Made by a program: the position numbers and the translations under genes
From: Coptis chinensis
Lineage: Eukaryota > Streptophyta > Magnoliopsida > Ranunculales > Ranunculaceae
Assembly (NCBI GenBank): GCA_015680905.1
Contig: CM027380.1
Coordinates: 105,615,001 to 105,679,000, forward strand
Direction of reading: 5' to 3'
DNA: 64,000 nucleotides
Shown: positions 36,214 to 44,852 of the stretch, piece after piece
Numbering within the stretch: the first letter of the stretch is position 1
Layout: the number at the start of each line of letters is the position of its first letter
Notes under the pieces: generated by a model
What the model was told of the DNA's origin: nothing
Database searches by the model: none
What the model saw: the letters and a program-made list of their open reading frames with translations, nothing else

Positions 36214-37074
36214 TCAAGCTAATGTTTGGTAAAACACATAGCTTGGCTGAAGTAGAGAAAATCTTACTGAAGAAAGCCCCTTTGTAAAAATGTCAGCAGT
36301 TTGATCCTGTGTGTGAATGTAATGCAGTTGTATAGCATTTGAAGTGACTAGTTCTCTGACATAGTGAAAATCTACCTCAATGTGCTTTGTACGTGCATGA
36401 AAGACTGGATTCTTGGACAGTGAGATTGCACTTACATTATCACATAATAGAAGTGGTGGTTGCTTGAGAAAAACATGTAAATCCTTCAAAAGTATTAAGA
36501 GCCAATAGAGTTCAACTGATGTGTAGGCAAGAGATCTATATTCTGCTTCTGTAGAAGATCTAGAGATTGTTGGTTGCTTCTTAGAACTCCAACTAATAGG
36601 ATTATTACCAAAGTAAATACAAAAGCCACTTGTAGATCTCCTTGTGTCTGGACAACCAGCCCAATCTAAGTCAGAATAGGTTGTTATCATTGAGAAGCCT
36701 TTTGTGAGTTTTAGGCCATGAGTAATAGTACCCTTCAGAAACCTCAGTATTCTTTTCAATGCCAACATGTGTGATGTTCTTGGGGCATGCATAAATTGAC
36801 AGACTTGATTTACTGCATAAGCTAAATCAGGTCTTGTCCATAAAAGATATTGTAGGGCGCCCACTATTGTTCTAAAAACTGTAGGATCAGGCAATATGTC
36901 ACCAGAGAAGTTATTTAGCTTTTCTGTTGTGGAACATGGTGTAGAACATGGCTTTGCATTTTCCATAGAGGCTTTCTTAAGTACCTCCAAAGCATATTTA
37001 CTCTGACACATAAACATTTGATCACTTGTTCTATGTATTTGCATTCCTAGAAAGTAATTAATGAATCTCCCCAA
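36214..37074 (-). CDS. Copia pol C-terminal part (end of RT, RNase H)
   Basis: This 286-residue frame continues the polyprotein after a frame break. It starts with text equivalent to YFLGMQIHR and contains YLLWTRPDLAYAVNQ, RILRFLKGTITHGL, YSDLDWAGCPDTRRSTSGF (RNase H), SRSSTEAEYRSLA and DNVSAISLSKNPVFHARTKH. It ends with the DIFTKGLS motif. An extra four bases (about 37,048-37,051, near attaatta) separate it from the upstream frame. The ATG at 37,074 is not a natural start, because the region should be made as part of the polyprotein. Confidence 0.85.
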   Translation of the reverse strand: MGRFINYFLGMQIHRTSDQMFMCQSKYALEVLKKASMENAKPCSTPCSTTEKLNNFSGDILPDPTVFRTIVGALQYLLWTRPDLAYAVNQVCQFMHAPRTSHMLALKRILRFLKGTITHGLKLTKGFSMITTYSDLDWAGCPDTRRSTSGFCIYFGNNPISWSSKKQPTISRSSTEAEYRSLAYTSVELYWLLILLKDLHVFLKQPPLLLCDNVSAISLSKNPVFHARTKHIEVDFHYVRELVTSNAIQLHYIHTQDQTADIFTKGLSSVRFSLLQPSYVFYQTLA

Positions 37075-40000
37075 GATCCTTCATTGCAAAATGTTGACTT
37101 AAGAATCCAAGCAGAGTGTGACAATATGCATCAGAATTTCCTGTGAGTAATATATCATCCACATAAATCAAAATGAAGGTGATTGTATCATCTACCTTTC
37201 TCACAAATAAGGATGTGTCTGCTTTTGCCGGTTCAAAACCATATTCCAGTAAAGCTCTCATGAGTTTTTCATACCAAGCACGAAGTGCTTGTTTCAGACC
37301 ATATAAGGATTTCTGCAGTTTGCATACATGTGTAGGCTTTTGAGGATCAATAAATCCATGGGGCTGAGTCATGTAAACAGTTTCTTTTAGATCACCATGC
37401 AAGAATGCATTTGACACATCAAGTTGTTTCACAGACCAGTTGTAATGTACTGCAAGAGTTAGAATGAGCCTTATGGTGGTTGATTTTGCAACATGATTGA
37501 AAGTTTCATTGAAGTCAAGGCCAGCTTGCTGAAGATATCCTTTAGCTACTAGTCGAGCCTTGTGCTTATCTATTGAACCATCTGCTTTCTCTTTCAATCT
37601 AAACACATATTTATTATCCACAAGATTCATAGAAGGATCAAAAGGTACTAGTATCCATGTCTTATTTTGAATGAGAGCATTATATTCTGATGCCATTGCT
37701 GATCTCCAATTGGAATCCTTCATGGCTTGAGTGTGGCATGTCGGAACTTGAATGTGAGCATTGGCTTTTGAAATGAGAGCAGTAATAGGATGCTTGGTGG
37801 CTGAATAAACTTTCTTTTTAAAGATTCCTTGTTTTGCTCTAGTAGTCATAGAATGACTTGGTGGTTGAGGTTTTCTGAGAGTAATGACATTAGGTTGAAC
37901 ATGTACAGGAACATGAGAAGAAAAGACATTTGTGTCAACTGCAGTTGTGATAGCAACTGGAGAGCTAGTTGAAACATTTACAGGTTCAGTTTGAAAGTCA
38001 TTGGCAGAAAGTTCAGAATTGTGAACATCATTTAATGGACTTGAGTTTGGAGTAACTGCTGGTGAGTATAAGGATGGAACAAGAAGTTTTGTAGTTGATG
38101 GAATTGAAGGAATAGAGGTTGGAGTATTAGTTTTAAATGGAAAAGAATGTTCATTGAACAAAACATGCCTAGACACATAAATTATATTTGTAATAGGATC
38201 CAAACACTGGTAACCTTTGTGATCATGACTGTAACCAAGGAAGACGCATTCTTTGCTTCTGGCTTGAAGTTTATTTGTGTTGTAAGGTTTCAACCAAGGA
38301 AAACATAAGCAACCATATACTTTAAAAAAAGAATAATTTGGAGACTGTCGAAAGAGAATCTGAAGTGGAGACTTGTAGTTTAGAAACTTTGTAGGTGTTC
38401 TGTTTATTAGATAAACACAGGTTTGAAAGATGTTGACCCAAAATCGAGGAGGTACATTGCTTTGGGCAATAAGTGTCCTAGCCATTTCTGTAATATGCTT
38501 ATGCTTCCGCTCGGCCATGCCATTCTGTTCAGGTGTATGTGGACAAGAATATTGAGTAGAAATGCCTTGTGACTGAAGGAAACATTTGAGTCTTTTACTA
38601 ATGTATTCACCCCCTCCATCAGATCTAAGGATTTTGATTTTGCTATTGAGAAGGTTTTCTACATTTGTTTTAAAAGATTGAAAAATTGTTAAAAAATCAG
38701 ATTTATGAAACAGAAGAAAAATCCATGTGAGTCTAGACCAATCATCAATAAATGAAACATAATACAGAAAACCATTTGTTGAGGGAATTGAAGATGGACC
38801 CCAAAGGTCAGAATGTATTAACTCCAAAGGCTTTGAGCTTACAGATTGTGATAAAGCAAAAGGAAGCTTGGTCATTTTACCAAGTTTACAAGCAGTACAA
38901 AAACTGAATTTATTACAAGTGTCAGATGACAACTGAAAATTAGAAATGATTTTATTCAAAACAAAAAAAGATGGATGTCCAGTTCTTTGATGCCAGACAG
39001 ATGCAGTGGCTTTGGCTCCAAGAAATGTAGTATAAATTACATTGTGAGACTGAGATAAGTTTGAATGAGGTGAAGAAGAGCTTGAGCTAAGCTTGAATGT
39101 CAGAGGATAGAGTCCATTCTTATGGTTCCCTTGGAAAATAATCTTGCCTGAATTGTTGTCCTTGACATAAAAAGAGGATGATGTGAATGTGATGGAACAA
39201 TCATTATCTTTAGTGAATTTGTGGACAGATAACAAGTTTTGTGCAATAGTAGGTACATGTAGAATGTGTTTGAGACTAAATGATGAATATGGTGTATTAA
39301 ATATAGAGTTACCAATATGAGAGATTGATAGACCTTTACCATCTCCCACAATGACCTTGTCATTTCCAGCATACTCATTTGATATAGAGAGAGTACTCAA
39401 CTCAGGAGTTAGATGATGTGTTGCTCCAGTGTCAGCTATCCAATGTGACTCATTTGCAGGAGTAGAATTGTTGTCTGAGATGTAAGCATTATAGTTCTGA
39501 TAATAAGGATTGGAAGAAGAGTTACCATCATAGCTTTGAGAGGACTGTGAATTAGAGCTTTGAGACTTTGAAGAATATTGTGCAGCCATTGCTTGAAGTC
39601 TGGAAGGTGGAATTCGCCCTTGGAAAGAGTAATTCATGCGATTGTAGCAATCTATTGCAACATGTCCAGTCTTGCCACAGATTTGATAGACAAGCCTTGA
39701 GCTCTTAGTTCCATTTTGTTGCCATTGTGAAGGAACTTGTTCTTTGGTTTGAACATTGGAACTAGAATTAGATCCAGAACCTTGCATAGGGTAGAATACT
39801 CTACCAAAATTTGATCCTCTCCCTTGATTAGAGTTCCTTCCTCTTCCTCTGTGATAATAACCTCTTCCACGACTAGTATTGTAGTTTGAACTAGTGTAGT
39901 TCATAGCAAATGCTTGTGGAGCAGTTTCAAGTATCACACCTTGTCTATCACTGACATTGATCTCTTCACTTAACAACAGACCATGTAATTCATCAAATGA

Positions 40001-40579
40001 GACTTCTTCAGTTCTCAAACATATTGAAGTACAAAATGAATCATACTCATGAGTTAGTCCACGAAGAACTTGATCAACCAAATCACCATCAGAAATAACA
40101 ATTCCAGCTGCCATCAAGTTGTCTGAAATTTGTTTAATTTTCTGTAGATAATCAGACATAGTAGATGATCCTTTCTTTATGGCTTGTAACTTGTTCTTCA
40201 GTTGAGAAATGTGAGAACGAGAACAAGCTGAGAATCTTCTTTCAAGAACTAACCAGAGTTCACGAGCAGTAGATGAACCGATAACATATGGTAAAAGACT
40301 TTCAGATATTGTGGCATTTAACCATATAAGTAGTGTTTGATCACTCTTTTGCCAAGAAAGATACACGGGGTTTATAGATGTAGTCGCATTTCCAGAATCA
40401 TCAGTTAGAAACATAGATGGACAAACATTTGATCCATCAACAAAACCAAGTAGAGCATTACTTCGTAGAATTGGAAGAAATAATGATTTCCATAGAAGAA
40501 AGTTATCTTTGTTCAGTTTGATAGGAATGAAATGAGTAATATTGATCGATGTCATTGAATGATTGTTTGAAGGTTCCAT
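37058..40579 (-). CDS. Copia gag-protease-integrase-RT polyprotein
   Basis: This 1,173-residue open frame holds domains in Ty1-copia order. A gag (UBN2-like) region reads LNKDNFLLWKSLFLPILRSN and LWLVLERRFSA. A zinc knuckle near residue 305 (QICGKTGHVAIDC) has its first Cys changed to Tyr. The protease is DTGATHH near residue 380. The GAG-pre-integrase motif is WHQRTGHPS. Integrase shows HSDLWGPSS (near 590), SDGGGEYIS (near 655) and EQNGMAERKH (near 690), the D,D,E residues. Reverse transcriptase reads WILVPFD, KARLVAKGY, QLDVSNAFLHGDL and YVDDILLTG (near 1,140). It ends at MKDLGEIH because of a four-base insertion. Only that break and the lost Cys look inactivating, so the copy is fairly young. 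Confidence 0.92.
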   Translation of the reverse strand: MEPSNNHSMTSINITHFIPIKLNKDNFLLWKSLFLPILRSNALLGFVDGSNVCPSMFLTDDSGNATTSINPVYLSWQKSDQTLLIWLNATISESLLPYVIGSSTARELWLVLERRFSACSRSHISQLKNKLQAIKKGSSTMSDYLQKIKQISDNLMAAGIVISDGDLVDQVLRGLTHEYDSFCTSICLRTEEVSFDELHGLLLSEEINVSDRQGVILETAPQAFAMNYTSSNYNTSRGRGYYHRGRGRNSNQGRGSNFGRVFYPMQGSGSNSSSNVQTKEQVPSQWQQNGTKSSRLVYQICGKTGHVAIDCYNRMNYSFQGRIPPSRLQAMAAQYSSKSQSSNSQSSQSYDGNSSSNPYYQNYNAYISDNNSTPANESHWIADTGATHHLTPELSTLSISNEYAGNDKVIVGDGKGLSISHIGNSIFNTPYSSFSLKHILHVPTIAQNLLSVHKFTKDNDCSITFTSSSFYVKDNNSGKIIFQGNHKNGLYPLTFKLSSSSSSPHSNLSQSHNVIYTTFLGAKATASVWHQRTGHPSFFVLNKIISNFQLSSDTCNKFSFCTACKLGKMTKLPFALSQSVSSKPLELIHSDLWGPSSIPSTNGFLYYVSFIDDWSRLTWIFLLFHKSDFLTIFQSFKTNVENLLNSKIKILRSDGGGEYISKRLKCFLQSQGISTQYSCPHTPEQNGMAERKHKHITEMARTLIAQSNVPPRFWVNIFQTCVYLINRTPTKFLNYKSPLQILFRQSPNYSFFKVYGCLCFPWLKPYNTNKLQARSKECVFLGYSHDHKGYQCLDPITNIIYVSRHVLFNEHSFPFKTNTPTSIPSIPSTTKLLVPSLYSPAVTPNSSPLNDVHNSELSANDFQTEPVNVSTSSPVAITTAVDTNVFSSHVPVHVQPNVITLRKPQPPSHSMTTRAKQGIFKKKVYSATKHPITALISKANAHIQVPTCHTQAMKDSNWRSAMASEYNALIQNKTWILVPFDPSMNLVDNKYVFRLKEKADGSIDKHKARLVAKGYLQQAGLDFNETFNHVAKSTTIRLILTLAVHYNWSVKQLDVSNAFLHGDLKETVYMTQPHGFIDPQKPTHVCKLQKSLYGLKQALRAWYEKLMRALLEYGFEPAKADTSLFVRKVDDTITFILIYVDDILLTGNSDAYCHTLLGFLSQHFAMKDLGEIH

Positions 40580-40765
40580 TAATGGAGATTGATGAAAAAG
40601 AACAAGTATTGAAGAAAAAATTGAAGATTTAGTTGCAGAAAGAGAAACTTAACTGAGTCTAATCAGTGAATTTGATTAGTATTTGAAGTAGTGAAGAGAA
40701 GAATCACTGTTAACTGAAGCTTTGATGAGCATCAATGGTGGATCGCATAATCGCCATTAAAGCTT

Positions 40766-40778
40766 GGCTCCGATACCA
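40766..40778 (-). promoter_or_regulatory. Copia primer-binding site (tRNA-iMet type)
   Basis: The minus strand reads TGGTATCGGAGCC, one base different from the usual TGGTATCAGAGC core of plant Ty1-copia. Three bases separate it from the end of the LTR (TCTCA). Confidence 0.85.
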
Positions 40779-40855
40779 TAATGAGACATCAACTCAAATT
40801 ACAATTCATTTCATTAACTTCTCTGTTATTACACTTGCTCTTTATATACCAGGTA

Positions 40856-41050
40856 GTCTCCGCTCCTATTGTCAAGACCCCAGAGGTCGCCTCCGCTTCT
40901 GTTATCAAGACCCTAGAGGTCTCCCTGCTCCTGTTATCAAGACCCCAGAGGTCACCCCAGCTCCTGTTGGCAAGACCCCAGAGGTCGCCTCCGCTCTTGT
41001 TGTCAAGACCCCAGAGGTCGCACCAACTCCTGTTGCCAAGATCTCCATTC
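40856..41050 (+). repeat. 33-bp coding tandem repeat (APV-x-KTPEVAS)
   Basis: About six units of gctcctgttnncaagaccccagaggtc plus a variable gcctcc tail lie head to tail. Translation gives an 11-residue repeat with KTPEVA at its core. The frame stays open to 41,244 (KISIPPVEKQSLETISAKVA and a Ser-rich tail). This is part of the large LTR element's interior, right next to the broken copia LTR, and could be the end of a Pro-rich gag-like protein. Confidence 0.85.
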
Positions 41051-41189
41051 CTCCGGTCGAGAAACAATCACTCGAGACCATCTCCGCTAAGGTCGCTTCA
41101 TCTTCTACAGCAATTCAGCATGAGGAAACAACTCACAGCTCGTTCTCTACAGAACAAACACTCTCAGGAGTTCAAACGTGCTCAAGCAC

Positions 41190-42300
41190 AAAACGCTCTC
41201 TTAAGCTCATAGGCTCTATAGCCTCTCCAATTCTCACTAGTTGAGGACCTATACTTCTAGGATCAACTCAGTGAGAACGCTCTCCGTGAGCCATACGCTT
41301 TCTTAAGCTAACACGCTCTCAGCGGGCAACACGATCTCCAGTAGCAACACGCTTTCTTAAGCTAATACGTTCTCCGCGAGCAGCACACTCTCTTGATCTC
41401 ATAGGCTCCATAGCCTCTCTAATTCTCACTAGTTGAGGACCTATACTTCTAGGATCAACTCAGTGAGAACGCTTTCCGTGAGCCATACGTTTTCTTAAGC
41501 TAATACACTCTCCGCGAGCAGCACGCTCTCTTGGGCTCATAGGCTCCATAGCCTCTCCAATTCTCACTAGTTGAGGACTTATACTTCTAGGATCAACTCA
41601 GTGAGAACGCTCTCCGTGAGCCATATGCTTTCTTAAGCTAACACGCTCTCAGCGGGCAACACGATCTCCAGGAGCAACACGCTTTCTTAAGCTAATACGC
41701 TCTCCGCGAGCAGCACGCTCTCTTGGGCTCATAGGCTCCATAGCCTTTCCAATTCTCACTAGTTGAGGACATATACTTCTAGGATCAACTCATTGAGAAC
41801 GCTCTCCGTGAGCCATACGCTTTCTTAAGCTAACACGCTCTCAGCGGGCAACACGATCTCCAGGAGCAACAAGCTTTCTTAAGCTAATAAGCTCTCCACG
41901 AGCAACACACTCTCTTGAGCTCATAGGCTCCATAGCCTCTCCAATTCTCACTAGTTGAGGACCTATATTTCTAGGATCAACTCAGTGAGAACGCTCTCCG
42001 TGAGACATACGTTTTCTTAAGCTAATATGTTCTCCGCAAGCAGCACGCTCTCTTGAGCTCATAGGCTCCATAGCCTCTCCAATTCTCACTAGTTGAGGAC
42101 CTATACTTCTAGGATCAACTCAGTGAGAACGCTCTTTGTGAGCCATACTCTTTCTTAAGCTAATACGCTCTCCGTGAGCAATACGCTTTCTTCAGCTAAC
42201 AGGTCTCTTGACCTACGCTCTCTTGAGCTACCAGACTCCATAGCCTCTCCAGTTCTTGCTAGTTGATGACCTACACCTCTAAGATCAACTCAGCGAGAAC
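41190..42300 (+). repeat. Higher-order tandem array (192/138-bp units)
   Basis: The marker ttctcactagttgagga occurs at 41,231, 41,423, 41,561, 41,753, 41,945 and 42,083, with a diverged copy at 42,253. Spacings are 192, 138, 192, 192, 138 and 170. Long units contain an extra 54 bases (cacgctctcagcgggcaacacgatct region). It lies between the Pro-rich repeat and the polypurine tract of the large LTR element, the place where many plant LTR elements carry 3' tandem repeats. Confidence 0.9.
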
Positions 42301-42349
42301 GCTCTCCATGAGCAGTACGCTTTCTTACGCTAACAGGTCCCTTGACCTA

Positions 42350-42600
42350 CGCTCTCTTGGGGACTACCAAACGGTCACTCGATCTAAAATAAGGAGCAAT
42401 TTAGCGATGGAGCAGCCACTCAGTCTACTGAAGCACCACTCGACCTACCACACGATCATTCGGCTTACAGAAACGCCACCTGACCAACCAAACGGTCACT
42501 TTATCTAAATCAAGGAGCAACTCAACGTTGGAGCGACCACTCAATCTACTGAAACGTCACCCGACCTACCAAACGGTCACTCAGAGAACATCTCTCCAAC
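42350..42600 (+). repeat. Diverged tandem repeat, about 120-bp unit
   Basis: The phrases ccaaacggtcact, ggagcaactcaacg/ggagcaatttagcg and gagcgaccactca/gagcagccactca recur twice to three times with a spacing near 120 bases. The array continues the tandem region up to the right polypurine tract. Confidence 0.65.
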
Positions 42601-42871
42601 GAGCTCAAGACAGCTCCACTCTCCCCAACCACACCAAATCATCCCTACATAAACTACGTTTGACTTGATTCAGGTTCCCCCAGAGAGAGCTTGATACGTA
42701 GGCAGTTCGTCCGGAATGAATTCAGTCGAAACCCATCACAAACTCTGTAAAACGAGGCAGTTACTATGTCCGTTCACAATTACTCGCTTCCTCACATGTG
42801 CTAAACACGTGCTATCGTTCTCTTTCAGCAGATCGCTTCGCTGTACAAAGCAACCTACTGAGAGGGGGATG

Positions 42872-43419
42872 TGTGAGAGAGTAGTATTCACATCCAATGA
42901 ATACCACACACGTGTCCAGCACAATTATAAATATCACACCGACCTCATGTCCGCAGCTCGCTTCATAGCGACTCACATCATCAGCTCGCACACCTGATCT
43001 AAGGTATTCATCCTCCGAGCTTGCTCCAGAGTAGCTCAACTCGCACACCCTCACACAAAATGTTCCACCTAGATACATCATCCATTATCCAAATGCAATC
43101 ATTACCAAAGCCGTACTGACACAACCCAACCACTCCCCATCATTGCGGACTTCCTACCACCACCAATCCTACACGCATTCCTGATCTCGACCACACATCG
43201 TCTTTCGTCCAAGACACGTGTAAGCATGAGATCTTCACGCTCAACCGCTATAAATACCCTCCACTGGAACTACGTCAGACCTGATTCTTCTCTCCCCCAA
43301 AATCAAGAGAAGATCGTGAGGCGATTCGCCGACAACAACGAACTCGGTCTTTACTCTATTCAATCCCATTCTCCCTCTCCCTCCTTGTATATAAAGGTGA
43401 ACTAAAACACGCCTTTACA
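42872..43419 (+). repeat. 3' LTR of the large LTR element
   Basis: Colinear with 33,564-34,105, with scattered substitutions and a few small indels (for example gcagctcgcttcatagcgac against agctcacttcatagcaac). It ends GCCTTTACA and is followed by acttttctc, the continuation of the host sequence that is intact at 53,540. Confidence 0.85.
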
Positions 43420-43599
43420 ACTTTTCTCTTTTTCCTTTTGGGGGGGGGGGGAAGTCGTGCTCCAATCCACCCAAATTCGTTGTGGCTCCCATACCCTCCC
43501 ATGCATCACCACAGCCAACTTCTTCACCCCTTCCATGTTGCAGTCCCACCAGCCACTTCCATTTGCATTTGAAAAACAAACCGACAGAATAACTATTAC

Positions 43600-44277
43600 G
43601 TTTCTGAGATGTAATCAGACAATGTAGACCACAAACTCCACTTTTCTGTGAAGATAACATTGGACAGTTTCTTTTGACCAAATAGTAAGACTTGTTATTC
43701 CCGGTAATTGCAAAACATTGGACAGCTTTCGTCGGACGAATTTTGGATTTACATGGTTTCTATCTAAAGTGTCATGCTGCAAGCCTCTTTTTGACAAGGT
43801 TACAACACGGTTAAACACCTTTGCAAGTCCAAAATCTGCAACGCGAAGGCAAAAAATTTCATTCAAAATAATATTGTTTGATGAAGATATTTTAGTCCCT
43901 GGGCTGGCTGCTCCAACCGTATTGTAACCTCTTAGGCCAATCCAGCAACACCCCACCTTTGTCCCCATGCAAAACTCCTACAAGCTCCCATTCTCCATGT
44001 AGTCAATCAAAGTTCTATCACCTTCACCCACGCAGCCAAACAACAATTTCACAATATTGTCCTGGCGAATCATTCACAATATCTCCTCTGATGGAAAAGC
44101 ACAATTAGTTCAGGCTGCCAACCCCAATCCTTTCAACCACAACTGTTTGACCGGTTTTAAGCCTCCTCTTGTAAACATTACCAAACCTTGAAGACCCAAG
44201 ACTAAATTCTACTATGTGCATAAAAAATATATACTCTTCATTGAATCCCAATCTATAAAATGATGACAGCTTCCATG
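43600..44277 (-). pseudogene. HAESA-like receptor kinase pseudogene, copy A, kinase part
   Basis: The reverse strand reads VADFGLAKVFN around 43,810-43,850, [14 protein letters not shown] before it, and a glycine-loop region (SLGSSGFGNVYK) near 44,180. Frames change repeatedly. After DFGLAK the text jumps to sequence that in copy B lies beyond 53,960, so the C-terminal half of the kinase is deleted here. The upstream extracellular and membrane part continues at 49,722, beyond the CACTA insertion. Confidence 0.75.
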
Positions 44278-44852
44278 CACTACACCAAAACAGCTTTTTT
44301 GTAACGCCTATTTGGCGTCACAATTTGCGTCACAAAAATTTATGACGCCATATTGGCGTCAGTAATTTTATGACGGTATTTTGAATTTGTGGCGGCATTA
44401 TGGCATCACTTATCATATTTTCATTTTGTTTTTTAAAAAAACATAATAATGCACCTGCTGCCATATATTTAGAAACCACCTGCAAGTGCTCTAATCACTA
44501 CTATACAATTGTTTCCATTCATCCATCCACATCTGATTACCACACAAATAAAAGAAGAAATTTTGCATTAAAAATATTTAATATATATAACATTGTATTC
44601 TCAACAAACAATATAATTGTAACCCTGCTACATGTATAGTCCCACATAGTAAATTTCACTCAACAATTGTATTAACACGCCTACACTTACAAAGAACCAG
44701 TTCTAACACTTACAAGGAACCAGTGGACAACGACTTATAAAACGACAAGAAAGACTAGCCCACCATAGTTTATCTTCATAGCTTTCTTTTGAACTTCTCT
44801 CAGCCAAACTTAATGCAGACTCACTGCAGAATCTAACATTGAAGAATTGACT

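Larger units (their letters stand above)
35988..40852 (-). mobile_element. Ty1-copia retrotransposon, nearly complete, 5' LTR truncated
   Basis: It reads leftward inside the large LTR element. The 3' LTR is at 35,988-36,207. The polypurine tract (AGCTTGAGGGGG on the minus strand) is at 36,208-36,220. The PBS TGGTATCGGAGCC, matching the initiator tRNA-Met site usual for plant copia, is at 40,766-40,778. The 5' LTR keeps only 71 bases (40,782-40,852) and then joins unrelated repeat sequence. The coding region is long and open, with one frame break. Confidence 0.88.
33564..43419 (+). mobile_element. Large non-autonomous LTR retrotransposon (LARD-like), host of nested insertions
   Basis: Two related LTRs (33,564-34,105 and 42,872-43,419) flank it, both starting TGTGAG(G/A)GAGTAG and ending GCCTTTA(T/C)A. 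A PBS-like stretch (TTGGCGCAGTCTGTGG, from 34,106) follows the left LTR, and a polypurine tract (gagaggggga, about 42,860-42,869) precedes the right one, so it reads rightward. The flank duplication is (A)CAAC, overlapping the LTR end. The uninterrupted site is visible at about 53,535-53,545. The interior has only a short gag-like start, a Pro-rich repeat stretch and tandem arrays; no pol of its own was found. Confidence 0.85.

Noticed and set aside
41190..42600. Tandem array considered as a CRISPR
   Set aside because: Units are too long, adjoin without unique spacers, and the sequence is plant retrotransposon DNA.
43415..43681. Open frame with a G12 run on the reverse strand
   Set aside because: It lies in duplicon sequence beyond the kinase relic; the matching part of duplicon B differs by indels, so no frame is conserved.
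44637..44660. agtcccacatag as a second USE element
   Set aside because: The last bases of the motif (ATCG) are missing, there is no TATA box at 24 or 33 bases and no RNA start word.
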